A stretch of 11,813 nt of DNA from an uncultured Ezakiella sp. (GTDB lineage: Bacteria; Bacillota; Clostridia; Tissierellales; Peptoniphilaceae): the NCBI GenBank assembly GCA_947293975.1, contig CAMYPV010000039.1, forward strand, positions 1 to 11,813, in the 5' to 3' direction. Made by a program: the position numbers and the translations under genes. The notes beneath the pieces were generated by a model that made no database searches, was not told where the DNA came from, and saw only the letters and a list, made by a program, of their open reading frames with translations. This document shows positions 6,392 to 11,813 of the stretch, piece after piece. The first letter of the stretch is position 1. Every line of letters starts with the position of its first letter.

Positions 6392-6717
6392 TAAATTCTA
6401 ACAAATTGCTCCACATCAATCACAAATACAGTTGCGCCGCCAACCTTAACTTCAAGAGGATAAGGTATAAACGCATCTCCAGGCATAGTAACGGTTAGAA
6501 GTGAAGTTGTAATCTCTCTTTGCTTACAGTTGTGCTCGATAATCTTCAAAGCTTCATCTAATCTTTCCTTTTCAACACCAATCAAAAGAGTAGTGTTACC
6601 AGCTTTTAAAAATCCGCCTGAACTTGAAAGCTTTGTAAGTCTATATTTTTTCTCTGTTAATTCTTCTACAAGAGCATTCACATCTGCATCTTGAACAATT
6701 GCAACTAGTAATTTCAT
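6391..6717 (-). CDS. darA: Cyclic di-AMP receptor DarA (PstA/YaaQ)
   Basis: A 108-residue PII-like protein that binds cyclic di-AMP as a trimer in Bacillus, Listeria and Staphylococcus; its downstream target is not firmly known. The family signatures are the start MKLLVAIVQDAD, the loop TKLSSSGGFLKAGNTTLLIGVE (28-49) with the GGFLKAGNTT ligand-binding stretch, and the C-terminal strand VGGATVFVIDVEQF (92-105). Length is typical. The ATG has AGGAGG 6 nt upstream. It lies in the usual Firmicutes neighbourhood between tmk and holB, but the yaaR-type gene that often sits between darA and holB is absent. Confidence 0.93.
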   Translation of the reverse strand: MKLLVAIVQDADVNALVEELTEKKYRLTKLSSSGGFLKAGNTTLLIGVEKERLDEALKIIEHNCKQREITTSLLTVTMPGDAFIPYPLEVKVGGATVFVIDVEQFVRI

Positions 6718-6750
6718 AATAACCTCCTGTTTGTTTAAAATCCTGTAGTA

Positions 6751-6780
6751 ATTATCTTGCTTTACTATATTCTAACACAA
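6751..6780 (-). promoter_or_regulatory. Possible promoter upstream of darA
   Basis: In the 80-nt gap after tmk the minus strand has TTGTGT (6775-6780), an 18-nt spacer and GATAAT (6751-6756). The -10 is good and the -35 weak. The gap contains no convincing terminator, so darA may also be served by read-through from tmk. Confidence 0.35.
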
Positions 6781-6797
6781 CAAAATGAGCATTTCAA

Positions 6798-7403
6798 TTA
6801 TATAGAGCCAACTACTTCGTCAATCGAACAAATAACGTCTTTTAAAACGTCTTCTTTTGATTGATTAGCGTTGATAACCTTTACATTAGGCTCATTATTT
6901 AACTTGCGATATGCATCTTCAACTTTTGAGTGAAAATCAATTCCTCTAAGCTCAAGTCTATCCAGCTCTCTTTGATTAATCTTTCTATCAATACCTTTGT
7001 CAGCTTCAATCATCAAAACAATATATAAATCAGGCCTAAATCCACCAAGAGCAAAATCATTAAGCTCTTCAATTTCTTTCATGCCAAGACCAAGCCCCGC
7101 GCCTTGATAACAAATGCTACTCATCAAAAATCTATCCGCAATAATCAAATCATATTCCTTTAGATCCTTTTTTAGCATTTCATAGTTTTCACTTCTCATC
7201 GCAGCGAACAAAAGCGCCTCAGTCTTTGGTGAAATCTGATTGTTTTTGTCAAGCAAAATCTCGCGAATTTTTTCGCCGATTTCAGAACCACCAGGCTCTC
7301 TAAAAAATTTTACCTTTTTATTTTTATAATACTCTTTTAAACCATTTACAACAGTACTTTTACCAGTACCATCTGGCCCTTCGATAACGATAAACTTACT
7401 CAT
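6798..7403 (-). CDS. tmk: Thymidylate kinase
   Basis: A 201-residue cytoplasmic dTMP kinase, which makes dTDP for DNA synthesis. P-loop GPDGTGKST (9-17), REPGGSEIGEKIR (35-47), the DRF-SS-YQG motif (90-101, reading DRFLMSSICYQG) and the LID region RELDRLELRGIDFHSKVEDAY (145-165) are all present. An acidic Asp at P-loop position 11 and the acidic/basic pattern of the LID fit bacterial enzymes. The start overlaps the stop of the SLH gene by one base (TAATG), so translation is coupled. The tmk-darA-holB-ricT order links nucleotide supply, c-di-AMP sensing and replication as in Bacillus. Confidence 0.95.
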   Translation of the reverse strand: MSKFIVIEGPDGTGKSTVVNGLKEYYKNKKVKFFREPGGSEIGEKIREILLDKNNQISPKTEALLFAAMRSENYEMLKKDLKEYDLIIADRFLMSSICYQGAGLGLGMKEIEELNDFALGGFRPDLYIVLMIEADKGIDRKINQRELDRLELRGIDFHSKVEDAYRKLNNEPNVKVINANQSKEDVLKDVICSIDEVVGSI

Positions 7404-8326
7404 TATTTTGTATTAACTAAAATATCGTAATAATATCTATATCCTGGACTTACATCTGCAAAAGTTTTATACAATGCAAGTTGTTCATTAATTTTATCAG
7501 CATCAATTTTAATTCCTCTAACTTGAGTTAAAATCGAAGCAAGTTCTCCCCTAGTAATTGCTCTATCACAATTGCTTGGGTTATCGATTGCCTTAATCCA
7601 TCCATCCATATAAGCTCTTTGCATTTCGCCCATAGCCCAGTGATCTTTAGGGATGTTTGACATATTGCCTTCCATAGGTGTAAAGCCTTTGTATCTAACA
7701 AAAACAGTAATGACTTCAGCAATTGAAATTTGCTTTGTAGGCATCATATCGCCGCTGTCGTTGCCCTTTAAATATCCCTTTTCCTTTGCATGATTCATAG
7801 CAGGCTCAAACCAATTTGTGCCAGCCATAACAGGTTGACCATCAAGTCTAGACAAAATAACTGCAAACTCCGCTCTCGTTAATTTATTTTCAGGATTAAA
7901 TCTGCCCAACTCATCTCCCATTAAAATTGGATTTGATTCAACTTCAGATTCGTCCTTTGAAAAACTATTTATAACACTTAAAATATCGTTTGGATCGATC
8001 ATATCACGTGGACTAAAAGAATCCAAATAGTCTTCAAGTTTTTTAACCGCTGTATAATAGCCTGGTTTTCCCTTATATTGTTGAATCAATGAAAGAATTT
8101 CATTTGTGTATTTATCAACCAAGTATTGTCTTTCGTTTTCTACCGCTCTCCAATACTTTTCTTGTTCTTTTTTCATCTCTTCTTGCTTCTTTTGCTCTTC
8201 AGTCTTTGTATCTGATTTATTATCAGCCGCATAAGAAGTAGGTATAATATATAAAACCACACCCAAAATCATCATTACTGCAAGCACGCCTGCAATAATC
8301 TGTGCTACTCTTCTAGTATTTTTCAT
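7403..8326 (-). CDS. Secreted S-layer homology (SLH) domain protein
   Basis: A 307-residue exported protein. The N-terminus is a Sec signal or anchor: basic MKNTRR, a hydrophobic core at 8-28 and a likely cleavage site after SYA (31-33). A charged coiled-coil-like stretch (36-70, KTEEQKKQEEMKKEQEKYW) follows, then a helical region. SLH-type repeats come next: GRFNPENKLTRAEFAVILSRL (141-161), NWFEPAMNHAKEKGYLKG through VITVFVRYKGF (171-215), DHWAMGEMQRAYMDGWI through TRGELASIL (228-266), and a truncated FADVSPGYRYYYDI (289-302). SLH repeats bind pyruvylated secondary cell-wall polymers, so the protein is probably wall-attached. Its own function is unknown. GGAGG lies within the end of the preceding gene and the ATG directly abuts that gene's stop; the stop overlaps tmk. 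Confidence 0.85.
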   Translation of the reverse strand: MKNTRRVAQIIAGVLAVMMILGVVLYIIPTSYAADNKSDTKTEEQKKQEEMKKEQEKYWRAVENERQYLVDKYTNEILSLIQQYKGKPGYYTAVKKLEDYLDSFSPRDMIDPNDILSVINSFSKDESEVESNPILMGDELGRFNPENKLTRAEFAVILSRLDGQPVMAGTNWFEPAMNHAKEKGYLKGNDSGDMMPTKQISIAEVITVFVRYKGFTPMEGNMSNIPKDHWAMGEMQRAYMDGWIKAIDNPSNCDRAITRGELASILTQVRGIKIDADKINEQLALYKTFADVSPGYRYYYDILVNTK

Positions 8327-8779
8327 TTACTCCTCCACCTCTCCAACAAAAGCCACATGGCCCTGTTCATTTTCTCTGTAATTTTGTTTGAGATTCTCAT
8401 CAATCATAATGGCATCTTTAAAGTCCGTTACAAGTATTTTTCTAAGTCTAATCAAATTGTCCACGCCATCAACCTTAAGCTCACCATCAACAATAGATGT
8501 CTTAAAGCCAGCGTGTTTTATTTTGTCCTCATCTCTACCAGAGACAGAACCAAAATACTCAATCATCTTTTCATTTGTGGTAGCAATATAAAAATCATCA
8601 GCCTCATCTAAAAATTCAAATGTATAACGCGAGCGCCTTACATAAACCGTAAACACATGCTTATTAAAAAGAACACCTTCTTGTGCCCAACCGCATGACA
8701 TAGCATTTACACTGCCATCTTTTTTTACAGCAAAAAGTAAAAAATCATTCTTCAAATACTTGTCTATTATATAATTCAT
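8327..8779 (-). CDS. Flavin reductase-like FMN-binding split-barrel protein
   Basis: A 150-residue protein resembling the flavoredoxin/flavin-reductase family of anaerobes. It has a central NAMSCGWAQEGVLFNKHVFTVYVRRSRYTFEFLDEADDFYIA pattern (25-66) and the conserved YFGSVSGRDEDKIKHAGF (75-92). These proteins bind FMN in a split beta-barrel and pass electrons in the cytoplasm; the partner here is unknown. It is slightly short for the family (usually 155-190). The ATG at 8777-8779 has AGAGAGG upstream. It is the first gene of the block driven by the promoter at 8797-8825, and the SLH gene starts immediately after its stop codon. Confidence 0.8.
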   Translation of the reverse strand: MNYIIDKYLKNDFLLFAVKKDGSVNAMSCGWAQEGVLFNKHVFTVYVRRSRYTFEFLDEADDFYIATTNEKMIEYFGSVSGRDEDKIKHAGFKTSIVDGELKVDGVDNLIRLRKILVTDFKDAIMIDENLKQNYRENEQGHVAFVGEVEE

Positions 8780-8796
8780 AATACACCTCTCTGGTA

Positions 8797-8825
8797 ATTA
8801 TAACATTTTTTATAATTCTCTTCAA
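8797..8825 (-). promoter_or_regulatory. Strong extended -10 promoter for flavin reductase-SLH-tmk block
   Basis: Minus-strand TTGAAG (8820-8825), a 17-nt spacer and perfect TATAAT (8797-8802), with TGT directly before the -10. The expected start near 8790 falls at the edge of the Shine-Dalgarno, leaving a leader of about 11 nt. Confidence 0.8.
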
Positions 8826-8870
8826 GTAAAACGCTAATTATGAACGAGCAAAAATATTTTTGGGCACAAA

Positions 8871-8899
8871 TAAAAAAGACCCGTGACCAGCACGAGTCT
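8871..8899 (-). terminator. Rho-independent terminator after ABC importer genes
   Basis: A 9-bp stem (8877-8885 with 8891-8899) with one C/A mismatch closes a five-base loop. On the minus strand the T-tract is at 8871-8877. It stands 6 nt past the binding-protein stop codon and separates the importer from the flavin-reductase block. Confidence 0.88.
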
Positions 8900-8905
8900 A
8901 AAAAA

Positions 8906-9961
8906 CTATTTTGCGTGAATTGTTTTTGCAAGTCTTTCTAGAGCATCAACCGTTCTTACGCCTGGTGTGATTTCTGAAAGCTTAACTCTGATGAAGTTGT
9001 TGTTTTTAACAGCAGTAATATCCTTTGTTACTGGATTATCCTTCATCTTTTGAACTTTTTGATCAAAATCATCTGTATTTCTTATACTTACGCCGTAATC
9101 AACAACGATAATATATTCTGGATCTTCTTTGATAATTTCTTCCCAACTTGCTTTATCCCAAGTTTTATCTACACCCTTATCAGCAAGAATATTTTTCGCA
9201 CCAATGAGTTTTAGAACATTAGTTGTGTATCCTTCATAGACTGTAAATGGATCTCCATCTTCTGAGTCATAAATAAAAACTCTCTTTTCTGGTAAATCTT
9301 TTAAACTCTCTTGAACCTTAGCGAGTTTTTCTCTTTGACCATCAACAAATGCTTTTGCCTCTTGATTGCGATTGAAAATTTTACCATACATTAATAGGTC
9401 TTCAAAGTTTGTTTCAAGATTAGCATCTGTTCTCTTCATTGATTCTGGAATAAAAATGTTTACATTTTTTTCAATCAAATTTTTAGCTTCAATAGCTCTT
9501 TTTGTAAATGGTACTGGCCAGCCTGATGTAAAATCAGGATTTTCAGCCATAAATACTTCTAATGATGGCCATTTTTCACTTAATACTTTTACTTGATCAT
9601 AATCAGCCTTTAGGCTATCATAAATTTCTTCTTCTAAGAATGCCGTGCCAACCATTTTATCCTTTAGACCAATTGCCAGCATCATTTCAGTTGTTGCTTG
9701 TGACATAGAAATTGCTCTTTCTGGTGTGTGGTCAACTGTAAATTCAACTTCTGCACCATCAAAATTTTCTTTCCATGTAACTGGATAAACTGTTTCGTTT
9801 TCATTAGTTTGTGTTTCGTCAACTTTTTCTTCTTGCTTTTCTTCAGGCTTTTGAGTTTCTTCTGCAACTTTAGGCTCTTCTGTCTTTGCAGGTTCAGCCG
9901 GTTTTGTGCATCCAACTGCTAAGAATAATACAGCAAGTAATAAGCTTAATAATCTTTTCAT
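8906..9961 (-). CDS. Lipoprotein substrate-binding protein of metal-chelate ABC importer
   Basis: A 351-residue class III (BtuF/FhuD-type, Peripla_BP_2) binding lipoprotein. The signal peptide ends in lipobox LAVGC, so C18 would be lipidated and anchor the protein on the outer face of the membrane. A low-complexity Glu/Lys/Thr/Pro linker (19-58) follows. The fold starts at WKENFDGAEVEFTVDHTPERAISMSQATTEMMLAIGLKDKMVG (63-105), the usual N-lobe pattern. The C-lobe has VFIYDSEDGDPFTVYEGYTTNVLKLIGAKNI and WEEIIKEDPEYIIVVDYG. Together with the FecCD-type permease this points to siderophore-iron, heme or cobalamin uptake; the sequence does not decide which. AGGAGG precedes the ATG, 8 nt after the ATPase gene. 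Confidence 0.9.
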   Translation of the reverse strand: MKRLLSLLLAVLFLAVGCTKPAEPAKTEEPKVAEETQKPEEKQEEKVDETQTNENETVYPVTWKENFDGAEVEFTVDHTPERAISMSQATTEMMLAIGLKDKMVGTAFLEEEIYDSLKADYDQVKVLSEKWPSLEVFMAENPDFTSGWPVPFTKRAIEAKNLIEKNVNIFIPESMKRTDANLETNFEDLLMYGKIFNRNQEAKAFVDGQREKLAKVQESLKDLPEKRVFIYDSEDGDPFTVYEGYTTNVLKLIGAKNILADKGVDKTWDKASWEEIIKEDPEYIIVVDYGVSIRNTDDFDQKVQKMKDNPVTKDITAVKNNNFIRVKLSEITPGVRTVDALERLAKTIHAK

Positions 9962-9969
9962 AATTCCTC

Positions 9970-10719
9970 CTAATAATAAATTATAAATTCAGGTTCGTAC
10001 AAAATTTTAAAGTCTATATTATAAACTTCCTTTAATAATTCTTTTGTAAGAACTTCTTTTGGCTTTCCGGTTGTTAAAACTTCTCCGTGATTTAAAACGA
10101 CTACCTCGTCGCAAAACTTTGCCGCATGCGAAATATCGTGCAGAGTCAAAATCACCAGTTTTTTCAATGATTTTAATATTTGCATAAGCTCAATTTGATA
10201 TCTTATGTCAATATGATTTGTTGGCTCATCAAGCATAATTATATCAGTACCTTGTGCAAGTGTTTTCGCAACAATTGTCCGTTGTCTTTCTCCACCAGAT
10301 AAGTTTTTAATCGGTCTATAAGCAAGATTTATTATACCAATTAATTCTAAAATTTGCTCAACTATTTCTTCGTCATTGGCATTATATTCTTCAAATCTTT
10401 TTTTATAGGGATAACGTCCCATCATTACAAGATCTTTCACTTTCAAGTCATGTTCAATGCTTTCATTTAATTGATTCATAAATGCAATACGCCTTGCCAT
10501 TTCAATGCTTGTAAATGTTTTTGCACATTCACCATTTACTAGGATATTTTCCCGGTTTTTTTTACCAGCATAAATTGTCCTCATTAATGTAGATTTTCCG
10601 CTGCCATTCGGTCCAATAATTCCATAAACTTTTTCGCCTTCAAAATCTAAATTTATATTTTTTAAAATTTTTATCCCGTCAAATTTCACCGACAAATTAT
10701 TAACACTTAAACTAGGCAT
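9970..10719 (-). CDS. ATP-binding protein of metal-chelate (FecE/BtuD-type) ABC importer
   Basis: A 249-residue cytoplasmic ATPase that powers the importer. Walker A GPNGSGKST (36-44), Q-loop around MNQ (81-83), ABC signature LSGGERQR (140-147), Walker B IIMLDEP (160-166), D-loop NHIDI (168-172) and H-loop H194 are all intact. The RYPYKKRFEEYNANDEEIVEQILELIGI segment is typical of the FepC/FhuC/BtuD group. Its first 8 nt overlap the end of the permease gene, and the AGCGAGG Shine-Dalgarno lies inside the permease reading frame, so the two are translationally coupled. Confidence 0.93.
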   Translation of the reverse strand: MPSLSVNNLSVKFDGIKILKNINLDFEGEKVYGIIGPNGSGKSTLMRTIYAGKKNRENILVNGECAKTFTSIEMARRIAFMNQLNESIEHDLKVKDLVMMGRYPYKKRFEEYNANDEEIVEQILELIGIINLAYRPIKNLSGGERQRTIVAKTLAQGTDIIMLDEPTNHIDIRYQIELMQILKSLKKLVILTLHDISHAAKFCDEVVVLNHGEVLTTGKPKEVLTKELLKEVYNIDFKILYEPEFIIYY

Positions 10720-11713
10720 CTTTATAACCTCGCTTTATAATATAAACGAAAATTGGTGCACCGAAAAATCCTGTAACCACACCAATAGGCAATTCTCGCG
10801 GTGCATATAATGTTCGTGCAATTATATCAGAAAGCATCATAAATGTTGCTCCAGATAATATTGAATCAATAAATAATCTTCGATGATTAAATGCTGAAAT
10901 CTTTTTAATAATATGAGGCACAATTAATCCAACAAAACCTATTACTCCAACTTCTGAAACTAAAACTGCAATTGCAATTGCACTTACAATTACAACTTTC
11001 AATTGAAATTGCCTTACCTCAAGTCCACTATTCTGTGCATTGTCAAGTCCCATAAACATAAGATCTAATTCTTTATGATAAATAAATACAAAAATTGCAA
11101 GAACTAAAACAACTATCGATATATAAAAAAGGCTCCTGTAATTTGCACTTGTAAGTGATCCCATCATCCAATACGTTGCTGACCTCACTTGGGCCTCATT
11201 TTTAGAATTAAAAATAATTAACGAAGTCATTGCGCTAAAAAATCCACTCACACCCATTCCCATAAGAACAAGTCTAACTGGATTTCTATTGCGCCCTTGC
11301 AAAAACACGACAATAAATGTCGACAGTATCGCCCCGATGAAAGCGCCAAAATAAACGTTAAATCTACCAAAGATACTAAAAACACCATATACAATTGTAA
11401 ACACTGCTCCCGCACTTGCACCAGATGATATGCCAAGTACATAAGGATCGGCAAGCGAATTTGATGTAATTGTTTGCATCAAAAGACCTACACCTGCAAG
11501 AATTGCACCAGCAAGTGCCGCCAACAATACACGTGGAATTCTAATCTGCTTAATAATTATATAAGTTTTATCGATAGAATTTTCTGTAAAAATATTTTTA
11601 ATATGATCAAATATATTATCGTATTCAATTTTAACAGCGCCAAAAAATACTGACGCAAAAATCGTCACAATCAAAATCGCTAAGAAGATAATTGTTGAAT
11701 ACTTTTTCATCAT
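10712..11713 (-). CDS. FecCD-type permease of metal-chelate ABC importer
   Basis: A 333-residue membrane protein with about ten hydrophobic segments. Family signatures are RIPRVLLAALAGAILAGVGLLMQTITSNSLADPYVLGISSGASAGA (53-98), LMGMGVSGFFSAM (149-161) and the coupling-helix region VGVIGFVGLIVPHIIKKISAFNHRRLF (254-280). The protein ends with PIGVVTGFFGAPIFVYIIKRGYKDA. It should work as a homodimer in uptake of siderophore-iron, heme or cobalamin. The ATG at 11711-11713 overlaps the stop of the upstream gene as ATGA; a second ATG follows at once (11708-11710). No strong Shine-Dalgarno is seen, which fits translational coupling. Confidence 0.93.
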   Translation of the reverse strand: MMKKYSTIIFLAILIVTIFASVFFGAVKIEYDNIFDHIKNIFTENSIDKTYIIIKQIRIPRVLLAALAGAILAGVGLLMQTITSNSLADPYVLGISSGASAGAVFTIVYGVFSIFGRFNVYFGAFIGAILSTFIVVFLQGRNRNPVRLVLMGMGVSGFFSAMTSLIIFNSKNEAQVRSATYWMMGSLTSANYRSLFYISIVVLVLAIFVFIYHKELDLMFMGLDNAQNSGLEVRQFQLKVVIVSAIAIAVLVSEVGVIGFVGLIVPHIIKKISAFNHRRLFIDSILSGATFMMLSDIIARTLYAPRELPIGVVTGFFGAPIFVYIIKRGYKDA

Positions 11714-11813
11714 CTATTGATAACTGCTTCTTTTAAATCAAGAACTCTGTTTACTGGCACAGAGAGTTCGTCAATGCCAATTTCCAAGAAAAAGTCAAGC
11801 AAACTTATATCTG
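11710..11813 (-). CDS. C-terminal fragment, possibly a PEP-utilising enzyme
   Basis: The last 33 codons of a gene entering from the right edge. The tail contains FFLEIGIDELSVPVNRVLDLKEAV, which resembles the C-terminal G-I/L-x-E-L-S-V segment of PEP-utilising TIM-barrel proteins such as PTS enzyme I. The match is short, so the family call is tentative. Its TGA stop (11710-11712) overlaps the permease ATG by 4 nt, so the gene belongs to the importer operon. The 5' part, any promoter and any riboswitch or operator of this operon lie outside the window. Confidence 0.5.
   Translation of the reverse strand, partial: DISLLDFFLEIGIDELSVPVNRVLDLKEAVINR

Noticed and set aside
6718..6797. Terminator or small gene between tmk and darA
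   Set aside because: No stable hairpin with a T-tract and no credible coding frame was seen; only a possible promoter.
7528..7722. Minus-strand open frame of 64 codons inside the SLH gene
   Set aside because: It is a frame-shifted shadow of the SLH repeats, with no start signal of its own.
9682..9922. Lys/Gln-rich and Phe/Cys-rich open frames over the binding-protein linker
   Set aside because: They arise from the low-complexity Glu/Lys linker of the lipoprotein read in other frames.

Overview
The window is low-GC DNA from what looks like an anaerobic, low-GC Gram-positive bacterium (Firmicutes/Bacillota sensu lato). A Peptoniphilaceae/Tissierellia-type organism is my best guess, but the sequence alone does not prove it. 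Supporting signs are strong GGAGG ribosome binding sites, TATAAT promoters, the conserved Firmicutes block tmk-darA-holB-ricT, carbamate kinase, S-layer homology repeats and a putative selenoprotein. Every supported gene lies on the minus strand, so transcription runs from right (11813) to left (1). I see no rRNA, tRNA, CRISPR array, insertion sequence or phage gene.

Layout in order of transcription. (1) 11813-8870: a metal-chelate ABC importer unit. It holds the 3' end of a gene that resembles the C-terminus of PEP-utilising enzymes, a FecCD-type permease, an ATPase and a lipoprotein substrate-binding protein. The genes overlap or nearly touch and end in a clear terminator. (2) 8825-4604: a strong extended -10 promoter drives a flavin-reductase-like protein, a secreted SLH protein and thymidylate kinase. 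The c-di-AMP receptor DarA, DNA polymerase III delta' and the PSP1/RicT protein follow, ending in a hairpin terminator. Extra promoters probably lie before darA and ricT. (3) 4575-2367: a membrane-anchored DUF4230 protein, a TcyP-type cystine symporter, and a 94-residue gene interrupted by an in-frame UGA. I read this last gene as a selenoprotein with a CxxU motif. (4) 2278-1524: a Dps mini-ferritin and a GlsB/YeaQ-type small membrane protein, then a terminator. (5) 1515-1: a strong promoter, a nucleoside phosphorylase and the N-terminal three quarters of carbamate kinase, which runs off the left edge.

The most interesting item is the small gene at 2367-2651. A standard gene caller would split or miss it because of the UGA at 2559-2561. 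The reading frame continues cleanly for 63 more codons, the UGA sits in a Cys-x-x-UGA context, and a SECIS-like hairpin with a GU-containing loop lies 14 nt downstream. Its start is 10 nt after the cystine transporter gene and it has its own Shine-Dalgarno, which suggests a link between sulfur/selenium amino-acid uptake and redox or metal chemistry. The next genes, dps and glsB, are stress-type genes.
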